Positions 15,717-23,789 of a DNA stretch of 64,000 bases are shown here, in pieces. The stretch spans positions 273,001 to 337,000 of the forward strand of contig NZ_VOPY01000001.1 of the NCBI RefSeq assembly GCF_007995095.1. Direction: 5' to 3'. Position 1 is the first letter of the stretch; every line of letters begins with the position of its first letter. The DNA is from Flavisphingopyxis soli (lineage in GTDB: Bacteria; Pseudomonadota; Alphaproteobacteria; Sphingomonadales; Sphingomonadaceae). Both the position numbers and the translations under genes were made by a program. Below the pieces are notes generated by a model. The model saw only the letters and a list, made by a program, of their open reading frames with translations. It was not told where the DNA came from and searched no databases.

Positions 15717-16061
15717 ATGGGTTATACAGCACGGGATATTGGCGGCGACGGCGGCTTTGTCCGCCAGCAGATGCTGCGCCGCGTAATGGTTATCGCCAAT
15801 CACCGCTCGCGCGAACGGCCCGGCCCGATCCTGACCGAGGTCGCGGGCCTGCGCGCCTATGCCCGGCAGCAGAACTATCCGACGGTGCAATGCGTCGCCG
15901 AGGCGCTCGAGGCGGCGATCTCGCGCGGTGGACGCCATCAGGGGATTCTCGCCTTTCTCGATGCGTTGCACGACGCGATCGCCATCGACCAGCAGGCGGC
16001 GCCGGTATTGGGCGCGCGCGAAGCGTTGCTGGCATCGGTCGAAATCCGCCTCGCGGGCTGA
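15717..16061 (+). CDS. Conserved hypothetical protein, 114 aa
   Basis: I do not recognise this family. The protein starts MGYTARDIGGDGGFVRQQ and is mostly predicted alpha-helical, with no signal peptide, transmembrane segment or cysteines of note (one Cys near residue 61). A GGGGGG-rich stretch lies upstream of the ATG at 15717, which is a better start than the in-frame ATG at 15666. Codon use matches the neighbours, and it lies 12 bp before the Gdt1-type exporter gene, so the two are probably cotranscribed. That link could suggest a role in metal homeostasis, but nothing in the protein itself shows it. Confidence 0.65.
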   Translation: MGYTARDIGGDGGFVRQQMLRRVMVIANHRSRERPGPILTEVAGLRAYARQQNYPTVQCVAEALEAAISRGGRHQGILAFLDALHDAIAIDQQAAPVLGAREALLASVEIRLAG

Positions 16062-16073
16062 TACCCCGCCGCC

Positions 16074-16631
16074 ATGGACACCCTCCTCCTCACCATGATC
16101 GCGACCTTCGTCGCCGAAATCGGCGACCGTACGCAGTTGCTCGTCGCACTGCTCGTCGTGCGCACTGCGCGGCCGGGCCCGATCTTCGCGGGGTTCGCAG
16201 CTGCAACGGTTGTCAATTGCACGCTGTCTGTCCTCGTCGGCAGCTTTTTCGCGAGCGTCATCTCGGGCCATGCATTGATGATGTTTCAAGCGCTCGCTTT
16301 GGCCTTTGCGGCGATCGCGATGCTGTGGCCGCGGCTCGCGCTCGACCGGCTTGACGGCTGGCGGATGGCGCCATTCTGGCTCGCCCTGCTCGGCTGCCTC
16401 GTTCTCGAATTCGGCGACAAGAGCCAGTTTCTTGTCATTGCGGGTGCAGCGCGCGCCGACCTGCCATGGATCGCCGGGCTCGGCGGCGCGATCGGCATTG
16501 CCGCCGCTACGCTCCCCGCGGTTGCCTTCGCCCGCCGGATCGAAGGATGGGCGCCGCTCAAATGGCTGCGCTTCGCGGGCGGAATCGGCTTTGCCGCCGC
16601 CGCAGTCGTGATCGGCGTAGGCGCGCTTTAG
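16074..16631 (+). CDS. TMEM165/Gdt1 family (UPF0016) cation exporter
   Basis: A 185-residue membrane protein with six predicted helices and an internal duplication. Each half carries the family motif E-x-G-D-[KR]-[ST]: EIGDRT near residue 15 and EFGDKS near residue 112. These acidic motifs form the ion path of Gdt1/TMEM165 proteins; bacterial members such as MneA export manganese. Transport of Mn2+ (or Ca2+) across the inner membrane is therefore the likely role. No upstream riboswitch (yybP-ykoY type) is evident in the short 12-bp gap to the preceding gene. Confidence 0.9.
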   Translation: MDTLLLTMIATFVAEIGDRTQLLVALLVVRTARPGPIFAGFAAATVVNCTLSVLVGSFFASVISGHALMMFQALALAFAAIAMLWPRLALDRLDGWRMAPFWLALLGCLVLEFGDKSQFLVIAGAARADLPWIAGLGGAIGIAAATLPAVAFARRIEGWAPLKWLRFAGGIGFAAAAVVIGVGAL

Positions 16632-16750
16632 CGGCTCGATCGAGCCCATCGATCAAACTGCCCAATTAAATCGTTCCGCTAAACTGAAACTCTCGCCGTG
16701 GTGGTGAGTTGGACGGGTATCAGACACGCTTATTCAACAGAGAGAGCCTC

Positions 16751-17248
16751 ATGACAAACGCCCCCGCCAAGCTCGATACGCCGACCGACATCAAGACCAA
16801 CGCCGCCAAGACCGTGGCGCAAGCGCTCAACGCGATCCTCGCCGACAGCTATGCGCTCTATTTCAAGACCAAGAATTTTCACTGGCACGTCTCGGGCCCG
16901 CATTTCCGCGACTATCACCTGATGCTCGACGAACAGGCGACGCAGATTATCGGCACCACCGACGCGATCGCCGAGCGCGTGCGCAAGACGGGCAACACCA
17001 CGCTGCGCTCGATCGGCGACATCGCGCGGCATCAGACGATTAAGGATAATGACGCCGATTTCGTCAGCGCCGACAAGATGCTTGCCGAACTGCGCGAGGA
17101 CAATCTCGCGCTCGTGGCGTCGCTGCGCGAGGCGAAGGACATCGTCGACGAAGCCAAGGACAATGCGACCAGCGGCATTCTCGACGACTGGACCGACCAG
17201 GCCGAACAGCGCGCCTGGTTCCTGTTCGAGGCCAGCCGCAAGGGCTGA
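16751..17248 (+). CDS. dps: Dps family DNA-binding ferritin-like protein
   Basis: A 165-residue Dps protein. The ferroxidase signature is present (NFHWHVSGPHFRDYHLMLDEQ, near residues 40-60, with its His, Asp and Glu ligands). The four-helix-bundle pattern continues through TLRSIGDIARHQ and the late DDWTDQAEQRAWFLF segment. The Lys-containing N-terminal tail could contact DNA. It sequesters iron and protects DNA from peroxide. I chose the ATG at 16751 after AGAGAG; an upstream ATG at 16709 adds unlike sequence. A strong intrinsic terminator follows. Confidence 0.95.
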   Translation: MTNAPAKLDTPTDIKTNAAKTVAQALNAILADSYALYFKTKNFHWHVSGPHFRDYHLMLDEQATQIIGTTDAIAERVRKTGNTTLRSIGDIARHQTIKDNDADFVSADKMLAELREDNLALVASLREAKDIVDEAKDNATSGILDDWTDQAEQRAWFLFEASRKG

Positions 17249-17270
17249 TGCCCGGCGACTGATAGATGAT

Positions 17271-17306
17271 AACGAAAGGGCGGCTCGATGGCCGCCCTTT
17301 TTCGTT
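17271..17306. terminator. Intrinsic terminator between dps and the Sel1-repeat gene
   Basis: AAAGGGCGGC pairs perfectly with GCCGCCCTTT (10 bp, 6-base loop TCGATG) and is followed by TT. An outer AACG/CGTT pair extends the symmetry, so it probably serves dps on the plus strand and the convergent Sel1 gene (stop at 17310) on the minus strand. Confidence 0.8.
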
Positions 17307-17309
17307 TCG

Positions 17310-17624
17310 TTATGCGGCGAAGCGGCCGTAGCTGGTGGCGCGCGCCGTGTCGTTGAGCCAGCCGCGGGCCTGGCGCTGGGCCTCGGCGATGTCATCGCGG
17401 CTCATCTCGTCGGATATCTCCGCGCGGCACATCTGACCCCGGCTGCTGCCGCCGAGTGCGGCGAGATTGAAGAACTTGTGCGCCTGGATGAGATCGTATT
17501 CGACCCCGCCCGATCCGGTCGAATAGGCGACGCCGAGATCGTAATAGGCTTCCGGATTGCCGCGCGCCGCATCGGCGAGCCGGCTTTCGATCAGGAACAT
17601 GGCGGATTTGCTACTGCTGGCCAC
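17310..17624 (-). CDS. Small Sel1-like repeat protein
   Basis: A 104-residue soluble protein with one recognisable Sel1-type TPR unit (EAYYDLGVAYSTGSGGVEYDLIQAHKFFNLAALGG, residues 25-59) plus part of a second, and a C-terminal Arg-rich helix. Single Sel1-repeat proteins usually mediate protein contacts; the partner is unknown. There is no signal peptide. Its stop codon directly abuts the dps terminator. A 160-bp upstream gap separates it from panC. The gap includes small AT-rich patches (as at 17737-17746) and may hold its promoter. Confidence 0.8.
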   Translation of the reverse strand: MASSSKSAMFLIESRLADAARGNPEAYYDLGVAYSTGSGGVEYDLIQAHKFFNLAALGGSSRGQMCRAEISDEMSRDDIAEAQRQARGWLNDTARATSYGRFAA

Positions 17625-17788
17625 TGGTTTTCCCCTTTGGTCCCTGCCCCCTGTGGCAGTGACGACCAGTGATCGGCGATCATGGTAACCAAATGGTTAA
17701 CAGCGATCGGGAAATCGTACTTTGTCGGTGTAAAAGGATATTTTACGTCGCGAATCGCGAGGTCGCCCGCAATAAATTTGCGCGCAAA

Positions 17789-18625
17789 CTAGGCGACCGC
17801 GATATTGTCGATCAACCGCGTGGTGCCGATCCGCGCCGCGACGAGCAGCCGTGCGGGTGCGGCGAGCGTCGTCACGGGGACGAGCGATGCGGCGTCGCGC
17901 AGCTCGAGATAATCGACCGATGCGAAGCCTGCTTCGTGCAATGCGGCGATCCCGTCATGCAGCACCTCGGCGACGGCATCGCCCGCGACGATCCGCGCTG
18001 CGCAGGCATGCAATGTCGCGGGGAGAGCGGCGGCACGCGCGCGGTCCTGGGCCGACAGATAGGCGTTGCGGCTCGATCGGGCGAGCCCGTCGGCCTCGCG
18101 CACCGTCGTCAGGCCGATAATATCAATCGCGAAATCGAGGTCGGCGACGAGGCGGCGGATCACCGCGAGTTGCTGGTAATCCTTTTCGCCGAACACCGCG
18201 ACACCGGGGCCGACCTGGTTGAACAGTTTGGCGACGACGGTGGCGACACCGTCGAAATGTCCCGGTCGCGCCGCGCCGCACAGCCCCTCGCTCGCGCCGC
18301 CGACGCGGATGCTCGTCGCAAAGCCGTCGGGATACATCGTCGCCGCATCGGGCAACCACGCGATGCTCGCGCCCTCGGCCGCGATCAGCGCGAGGTCCTC
18401 GGCCTCGCGGCGCGGATAGGCGTCGAGGTCTTCACCCGGACCGAACTGCGTCGGGTTGACGAAGATCGACACCGCAACGTGGCGCGCATGGCGCTTTGCC
18501 TCGCGGACCAGCGCGAGGTGGCCGTCGTGGAGCGCGCCCATCGTCGGGACGAGCGCGAGCCCGCCATCGGCGCGTGCGGCGCTGCAGGCGGCGCGCAGCG
18601 CGGCGAGATCACGGATGGTTTGCAT
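17789..18625 (-). CDS. panC: Pantoate-beta-alanine ligase
   Basis: A 278-residue pantothenate synthetase. Class I-tRNA-synthetase-like signatures are visible: PTMGALHDGH (residues 28-37, HIGH motif), SIFVNPTQFGPGEDLDAYPR near 53, FGEKDYQQL near 144 and the ATP-binding GLARSSRNAYLS near 181 (KMSKS equivalent). It joins pantoate and beta-alanine with ATP to make pantothenate, the precursor of coenzyme A. No panB or panD is adjacent. It is divergent from mipZ with a 60-bp shared promoter region. Confidence 0.96.
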   Translation of the reverse strand: MQTIRDLAALRAACSAARADGGLALVPTMGALHDGHLALVREAKRHARHVAVSIFVNPTQFGPGEDLDAYPRREAEDLALIAAEGASIAWLPDAATMYPDGFATSIRVGGASEGLCGAARPGHFDGVATVVAKLFNQVGPGVAVFGEKDYQQLAVIRRLVADLDFAIDIIGLTTVREADGLARSSRNAYLSAQDRARAAALPATLHACAARIVAGDAVAEVLHDGIAALHEAGFASVDYLELRDAASLVPVTTLAAPARLLVAARIGTTRLIDNIAVA

Positions 18626-18685
18626 GGCGGCAAGCCCTTGGGTAGACGGTGGGGACAGTTGTTATGGGGGGTTAGAACAGCCAGG

Positions 18686-19552
18686 ATGAGCGTGCAAACC
18701 GATCGTGCCGAAACCGATGATACGCCGATGCGCCGCGCCGCGGGACCGCATGTCATCGTCTTCGCCAATGAAAAGGGCGGAACAGGCAAATCGACCAGCG
18801 CGGTGCACGTCGCGGTGGCGCTCGCGAGCCAGGGCTATCGCGTCGCGGGGATCGATCTCGATCCGCGCCAGCGGACCTTCTACCGTTATCTCGAAAACCG
18901 CGACGCGACCGCACAGCGGCGTGGCATCGACCTGCCGACCCCTGCTTACGAGGTGTTCACCGGCGATACGCTCGGCGAGCTCGAGCAGATGGTCGAGCGG
19001 ATGAGCGACGGCGCCGATTATCTGATCGCCGACACGCCGGGACGCGACGACCGCTTCGCCCGCCACATGGCGACGCTGGCCAACACGCTGGTGACGCCGA
19101 TGAACGACAGCTTCGTCGATTTCGACCTCGTCGGCCAGGTCGATCCCGATACCTTCAAGGTCAAGAAATTGAGCTTCTACGCCGAACTCATCTGGGAGGC
19201 GCGCAAGGCTCGCGCGAAATCGGACGGGGTGACGATCGACTGGGTGCTGATGCGCAACCGCTTGCAGCATATCGAGGCGCGCAACATGCGCCGGGTCGGC
19301 GCCGCGCTGACCGAGCTGGCCAAGCGCGTCGGCTTTCGCGTCCTGCCGGGCCTTGGCGAGCGCGTCGTCTATCGCGAACTCTTTCCCTCGGGCCTGACCC
19401 TGCTCGACAAGGGCATGCTCGGCGAACTCGGCGTCAGCCATATCGCCGCGCGCCAGGAATTGCGCGAAATGGTCGCCGGCTTGCAACTGCCGCGCCCGCG
19501 GGCGGAAAGCGCCTCGGCGGGCCGCGATCAAGCCCTCGCCGAGGCGGTCTAG
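18686..19552 (+). CDS. mipZ: Division-plane positioning ATPase MipZ
   Basis: A 288-residue ParA/MinD-type ATPase. The deviant Walker A is KGGTGKST (residues 30-37) in the context FANEKGGTGKST. A switch I-like DLDPRQRTF follows near 65, Walker B is YLIADTPGRDDRF near 112, and the MNDSFVDFDLVGQVDPDTF stretch is diagnostic of MipZ rather than ParA or MinD. MipZ forms gradients from the ParB-bound poles and blocks FtsZ assembly away from midcell in alphaproteobacteria. A disordered tail follows residue 265. A membrane J-domain gene follows after 6 bp. Confidence 0.95.
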   Translation: MSVQTDRAETDDTPMRRAAGPHVIVFANEKGGTGKSTSAVHVAVALASQGYRVAGIDLDPRQRTFYRYLENRDATAQRRGIDLPTPAYEVFTGDTLGELEQMVERMSDGADYLIADTPGRDDRFARHMATLANTLVTPMNDSFVDFDLVGQVDPDTFKVKKLSFYAELIWEARKARAKSDGVTIDWVLMRNRLQHIEARNMRRVGAALTELAKRVGFRVLPGLGERVVYRELFPSGLTLLDKGMLGELGVSHIAARQELREMVAGLQLPRPRAESASAGRDQALAEAV

Positions 19553-19558
19553 CCGGCG

Positions 19559-19990
19559 ATGGTGCTGCTCGCGCTCGTCGCGCTCGGCCTGATCGCCTGG
19601 GCCTGGATGACGGGTCGTCTTGCCGGCTGGACCGGTCAGGACGCGCTCGCGCTCGCGGCGGTCGTCATCGGCGCGAAACTGCTGACCGGCGGCGGCGTCG
19701 CGATCGGCCTGCTGCTCGCGGGCGGCGGTGCGCTGTGGATCGGTCGGCACTGGGGCAGGTTGCGCGGCGCGGTGTTCGCGCGGCGCCCCGCCAACGCGGC
19801 CGATCTCGACGCCGCGCGCGACCTGCTCGGCCTCCTGCCCTGGGCCGACGAACGCGCGATCCGCACAGCCTATCGCAACCGCATCGTCGCGGCGCACCCC
19901 GACACCGGCGGCGACACCGCCTCGGCAACGCGGCTGGCCGCTGCGCGCGACCTGCTGTTGGCCGATCTTGCCGCACGCACCCGCGGTTGA
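19559..19990 (+). CDS. Membrane-anchored DnaJ-domain protein
   Basis: A 143-residue protein with two N-terminal hydrophobic segments (about 2-20 and 30-58) followed by a C-terminal J domain. The J domain contains the HPD tripeptide in AAHPDTGG near residue 116, preceded by the ADERAIRTAYRNRIVAAH helix. The layout resembles Tim14/Pam18-like proteins. It would stimulate a DnaK ATPase at the inner membrane. It lies 6 bp after mipZ, so the two are cotranscribed. Whether it serves division, protein quality control or another task cannot be told from the sequence. Confidence 0.85.
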   Translation: MVLLALVALGLIAWAWMTGRLAGWTGQDALALAAVVIGAKLLTGGGVAIGLLLAGGGALWIGRHWGRLRGAVFARRPANAADLDAARDLLGLLPWADERAIRTAYRNRIVAAHPDTGGDTASATRLAAARDLLLADLAARTRG

Positions 19991-20021
19991 CGCTCTTTTT
20001 TGGATTATGAAAGCCCCAGCA

Positions 20022-21422
20022 ATGACGCACCAGTTCGACCCCAGCAGCCTGCGCGAATACGATATCCGCGGCATCGTCGGCCAGACGCTCCACGATGCCG
20101 ACGCATATGCCATCGGTCGCGGCTTTGCGACGCGCGTCCGCGCGACCGGCGGCAGCCGCGTCGCGGTCGGCTATGACGGCCGATTGAGCTCGCCGGGACT
20201 CGCCCGCGCGCTCGTCGAGGGCCTCAACGCGGGCGGAGTCGATGCGATCGAGGTCGGCCTCGGCCCGACGCCGATGCTATATTATGCCGAGATGGTCGAG
20301 GATGCCGATGGCGGCATACAGATAACCGGCAGCCACAACCCCGCCAACTATAACGGCTTCAAGATGGTCCTGGGTCACCGTCCGTTTTTCGGCGAGGACA
20401 TCCAGGATCTCGGCCGGATGGCGGCGAGCGGCGCGTGGTGCGATGCGCCCGCCGGCTATGTCGCGGCGAACAAGCAGCGGGCGATCATGGACGCCTATGT
20501 CGACCGCCTGCTCGAAGGCCTCGGCGCCAAGGGCAAGGCGTGGCGGATCGGCTGGGACGCGGGCAACGGCGCCGCCGGACCGATCGTCGACCGGCTCGTC
20601 AAGCGGCTGCCCGGCGAACATTTCACGCTCTACACCGACGTCGATGGTGCGTTTCCCAATCATCATCCCGATCCGACCGATGAGGCGAATCTGGCCGACC
20701 TCAAGGCGTTGGTCGCCGAGAACACCCTCGATTTCGGACTGGCATTCGACGGCGACGGCGACCGGATCGGCGCGATCGACGGCACCGGCCGGGTGATCTG
20801 GGGTGACCAGCTGCTCGCGATTTTCGCCGAAATGGTCCTGAAAGACGTGCCCGGCGCGACGATCATCGCCGACGTCAAGGCGAGCCAGGCGCTGTTCGAT
20901 CGCGTTGCCGAGCTCGGCGGCAAGCCGGTGATGTGGAAAACGGGACACAGTCTGATCAAGCAGAAGATGCTCGAAACCGGCGCGCCGCTGGCGGGCGAGA
21001 TGAGCGGACATGTCTTCTTCAAGCACGATTATTACGGCTTCGACGACGCGCTCTATGCCGCGATCCAACTGATCCGCGCTGCCGACGTGCTGGGTCACAG
21101 CGTGACCGAATTGCGCGGCGCGATGCCCGCGATGGTCAACACCCCCGAACTGCGGTTCCAGGTCGATGATGCGCGCAAGTTCGCGGTGGTCGACGAAGTG
21201 CTCGAACGGCTTGCCGCCGATGGCGCGGACATCGACCGCACCGATGGCGCGCGCGTCAATACGCCCGACGGCTGGTGGCTGCTGCGCGCATCGAACACGC
21301 AGGATGTCCTCGTCGCGCGCGCCGAAGCGAACGATGAAGCCGGGCTCGACCGCCTGCTCGCGCAGATCGACGCGCAGCTCGCGCTATCGGGGATGGAGCG
21401 CGGCCAAGCCGCAGGACATTGA
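20022..21422 (+). CDS. Phosphoglucomutase/phosphomannomutase
   Basis: A 466-residue alpha-D-phosphohexomutase. It opens with REYDIRGIVG (residue 11). The phosphoserine loop is ITGSHNP (Ser104), the Mg2+ loop is DGDGDR (243-248), the sugar-binding loop is GEMSGH near 325 and the phosphate-binding loop is near RASNTQ at the end. This is the AlgC/ManB type that interconverts hexose 6- and 1-phosphates for LPS and exopolysaccharide precursors. I prefer the ATG at 20022 by similarity to the family start; the ATG at 20007 would add five residues. It may be in one transcript with mipZ and the J-protein. Confidence 0.94.
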   Translation: MTHQFDPSSLREYDIRGIVGQTLHDADAYAIGRGFATRVRATGGSRVAVGYDGRLSSPGLARALVEGLNAGGVDAIEVGLGPTPMLYYAEMVEDADGGIQITGSHNPANYNGFKMVLGHRPFFGEDIQDLGRMAASGAWCDAPAGYVAANKQRAIMDAYVDRLLEGLGAKGKAWRIGWDAGNGAAGPIVDRLVKRLPGEHFTLYTDVDGAFPNHHPDPTDEANLADLKALVAENTLDFGLAFDGDGDRIGAIDGTGRVIWGDQLLAIFAEMVLKDVPGATIIADVKASQALFDRVAELGGKPVMWKTGHSLIKQKMLETGAPLAGEMSGHVFFKHDYYGFDDALYAAIQLIRAADVLGHSVTELRGAMPAMVNTPELRFQVDDARKFAVVDEVLERLAADGADIDRTDGARVNTPDGWWLLRASNTQDVLVARAEANDEAGLDRLLAQIDAQLALSGMERGQAAGH

Positions 21423-21432
21423 GGCGTTAAAC

Positions 21433-21605
21433 TCTCTCCCCTCCGGGGAGAGATAGCGAGACTTGGCCGCGCAGCGGCCTAGTCGCAGCAGAGCGGGGGC
21501 GAGGCGGGTGCGTTCAGTGCAGGCATCCGCCAAGGACAGCCCCTCTCCACTCGCCTGAGCAGCAAGCTGCAAGGCTCCGTTGCCTCTCCCCGGAAGGGGA
21601 GAGGG
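21433..21605. repeat. Intergenic element flanked by CTCTCCCC palindromes
   Basis: TCTCTCCCC-TCC-GGGGAGAGA (21433-21453) and CCTCTCCCC-GGAA-GGGGAGAGG (21583-21604) are perfect 9-bp-arm palindromes that share the CTCTCCCC/GGGGAGAG core and flank about 130 bp of G+C-rich spacer. This looks like one copy of a dispersed REP/MITE-like intergenic repeat. Dispersal cannot be checked inside this window. Confidence 0.55.
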
Positions 21606-21664
21606 CCAGTCTTCACGATTGCATTCCTTGCAACTGCGTTTGTTTTCTTCGCACTTGCACAATT

Positions 21665-21751
21665 TTATGCTGCGCTGCACAAAGAGCGTGCCTTTTAGGC
21701 ATCCTCTCCTAAAACTTTTATGGGTCGTCCCTCGGGGCGGCCCTTTTTTTT
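21665..21751 (+). ncRNA. Candidate small RNA with CCUCU loop and intrinsic terminator
   Basis: No reading frame is convincing here. In order come an AT-rich promoter-like patch (TTGTTT, 17 bases, TTTTAT at about 21639-21667), a hairpin with arms TTTTAGG and CCTAAAA (21693-21714) that exposes a CATCCTCT loop, a short linker, and a 9-bp terminator hairpin (21722-21743) followed by eight Ts. A loop rich in CCUCU could pair with Shine-Dalgarno sequences, as in several alphaproteobacterial trans-acting small RNAs. The exact 5' end is a guess. Confidence 0.45.
21722..21751 (+). terminator. Strong intrinsic terminator, T8
   Basis: GGGTCGTCC pairs with GGGCGGCCC (two G-T pairs) around a CTCG tetraloop and is followed by eight Ts. 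It is the clearest rho-independent terminator in the window. It could end the phosphomutase operon or a separate small RNA. Confidence 0.85.
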
Positions 21752-21775
21752 GCTGATATCGCGCCGCGCGCGAAC

Positions 21776-23623
21776 CTACCTGGAAATAGGCGCGCACTTC
21801 TCCTCGAGCCACGCCTTGTCCTCGCCCTCGAGCTGCGGGGCGAGCAATGCCAGCGTCCTGGCGTGATAGTCGTTGAGCCAGGCGAGTTCTTCGTCGGTGA
21901 GCAACGCCACGTCGATCAGGTCGCGTTCGATCGGCGCGAAGGTCAGCGTCTCGAATCCGAGCACCTGCTTTTCGGCGCCCGCCACCTCGACGGGCACGAC
22001 CAGCACCAGATTCTCGATGCGAATGCCGAAACCGCCTTCCTTGTAGTAACCCGGCTCATTCGACAGGATCATGCCGGGGCGGAGCGGCTCGTCGGTTCCC
22101 GGCTTGCTGTGCGGTGGGGCGATGCTCTGCGGGCCCTCGTGGACCGCGAGAAAACTGCCCACGCCGTGGCCGGTGCCGTGCGCATAATCGACGCCGTCGG
22201 CCCAGAGAAACTGCCGCGCCAGCGTATCAAGCTGGCCGCCCGTCGTACCGGCGGGGAAACGTGCGCGATCGACGGCGATATGTCCCTTGAGCACCTGCGT
22301 AAAACGGCGCCGGTTCTCGGCGGTCGGTTCGCCAACGGGAATCGTGCGCGTGACGTCGGTGGTGCCATCCGCATATTGCCCGCCCGAATCGACAAGATAA
22401 AGCATGCCGGGCGCGATTCTGCGGTTGCTCGCCTCGTCGACGCGATAGTGACACAGCGCGCCGTTCGGACCGGCGCCCGAAATCGTGTCGAAGCTGGTAT
22501 CGAGCAGCTTTCCGGTGTCTTCGCGGAATGCCAGCAGCCGATCGACCGCCGACAGTTCGGTCTGCTCGCCCTTGGGGGCTTCGTTTTCCATCCAGCGCAG
22601 GAATTTGGTCAGCGCTGCGCCGTCGCGTGCCTGTGCGGCCTTGTGGCCCCTGATCTCGGCGACGTTCTTGACCGCCTTGGCGAGGACGACGGGGTCGCGC
22701 AGCCGTTCGATCTTCGCGCCTGCCGCTTCGAGCGCCTCGAAAATGCCGGCGACTGCGCGTTCGGGGTCGGCCGCGACGGTCTTGCCGGCCAGGTCGGCGA
22801 GCCCCGCCTCGAAATCGTCGCGCGCATGGAGCCGGACCGAATTGCCGAGATGCTGTTTGACCGCGTCGGTCACCTTGCCCGGCGCGATGAACAGCTCGGC
22901 GGTCGCATCGGCATGGACGATGGCGTAAGCGAGCGCGACCGGCGTGTGCGTCACGTCCGACCCGCGCAGGTTGAACAGCCAGGCAACCGAATCGAGCGCG
23001 GTAACAATCGTCGCGTCGCAGTCATTCTCCTTGAGCCAGTCGGCGATCTCCTGCCGCTTGGCCGCGACCGACTTGCCCGCGTGCGTGTCGTCATGGACCT
23101 TGGCTTCGGCGGGGCTCTGCGCGGGCTGGCTTTCCCATACCGCGTCGATCGGATTGCCGTCGGTGGCGACGAGCTCGGCGCCCTTGGCGGCGAGCACCTT
23201 GGCGGTTGCCTTGACCCAGTCGACCGAATGCAGCCACGCGTCATAGCCCACTTTCATGCCTGGCTTGGCATTCTTGACCAGCCATTTTGCCGGGCTCGAC
23301 GCGGGGACGTCGACATAGTCGTAAAGGTCGCCCGGAACCTGTTCGCGGACCTGGATCGTGTAGCGCCCGTCGGTGAACACCGCCGCCTTGTCGCCGAGCA
23401 GCGCGGCGCTGCCCGCCGACCCCTGGAAGCCGGTCAGCCATGCCATGCGCTGGGCATAGCTGCCGACATATTCGGACATGTATTCGTCGGTGATCGGGAC
23501 GACGAAGCCGTCGAGCCCGCGCCGCTTGAGCTCATTGCGCAGCAAATCGAGGCGCGCGGCGGCATCGGGGCCGCTGTCGGTCAGGTTGGCGGGACGGGTG
23601 GCGGTGCTGGTATCGCTGGACAT
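21776..23623 (-). CDS. Aminopeptidase P family (M24B) metallopeptidase
   Basis: A 615-residue Xaa-Pro aminopeptidase of the long, three-domain type. Two creatinase-N-like domains occupy about residues 20-320 (MAWLTGFQGSAGSA near 60, VAWLFNLRGSDV near 210). The catalytic M24 domain then supplies the metal ligands: Asp pair in LVDSGGQYADGTTDVTRT, His in GTGHGVGSFLAVHEGP, Glu in LSNEPGYY and Glu in FGIRIENLV. It removes N-terminal residues before proline in the cytoplasm. I chose MSSDTST (ATG 23623) as the start; the open frame upstream lacks family similarity. It is divergent from the S9 peptidase gene. Confidence 0.93.
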   Translation of the reverse strand: MSSDTSTATRPANLTDSGPDAAARLDLLRNELKRRGLDGFVVPITDEYMSEYVGSYAQRMAWLTGFQGSAGSAALLGDKAAVFTDGRYTIQVREQVPGDLYDYVDVPASSPAKWLVKNAKPGMKVGYDAWLHSVDWVKATAKVLAAKGAELVATDGNPIDAVWESQPAQSPAEAKVHDDTHAGKSVAAKRQEIADWLKENDCDATIVTALDSVAWLFNLRGSDVTHTPVALAYAIVHADATAELFIAPGKVTDAVKQHLGNSVRLHARDDFEAGLADLAGKTVAADPERAVAGIFEALEAAGAKIERLRDPVVLAKAVKNVAEIRGHKAAQARDGAALTKFLRWMENEAPKGEQTELSAVDRLLAFREDTGKLLDTSFDTISGAGPNGALCHYRVDEASNRRIAPGMLYLVDSGGQYADGTTDVTRTIPVGEPTAENRRRFTQVLKGHIAVDRARFPAGTTGGQLDTLARQFLWADGVDYAHGTGHGVGSFLAVHEGPQSIAPPHSKPGTDEPLRPGMILSNEPGYYKEGGFGIRIENLVLVVPVEVAGAEKQVLGFETLTFAPIERDLIDVALLTDEELAWLNDYHARTLALLAPQLEGEDKAWLEEKCAPISR

Positions 23624-23789
23624 GGCGGGCTTCCTGTTCGTAACGAGAGGCGCGCCTGACGCGCCGGGGGAGATTGCTTTGCATCCTATCTGGACCTTCG
23701 CCCTCGTCTTTTCCACCCCACTCGCCGGATGCGTCTCGCTCCCCGACCCCGATGCGGGCAATCTGTGCATAGAGGAACCACCCCGACCC

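Noticed and set aside
16632-16750. Possible OxyR, Fur or EcfG-type site upstream of dps
   Set aside because: AT-rich words are present, but none gives a clear match with correct spacing, so no operator is claimed.
17625-17788. Possible tRNA or small RNA between the Sel1-repeat gene and panC
   Set aside because: No cloverleaf, no intrinsic terminator and no promoter pair; only AT-rich patches that are better explained as promoter sequence.
21863-23659. Long antisense frame (598 codons) opposite the M24 aminopeptidase
   Set aside because: Shadow of a conserved gene in a GC-rich sequence; no signature or start signal.
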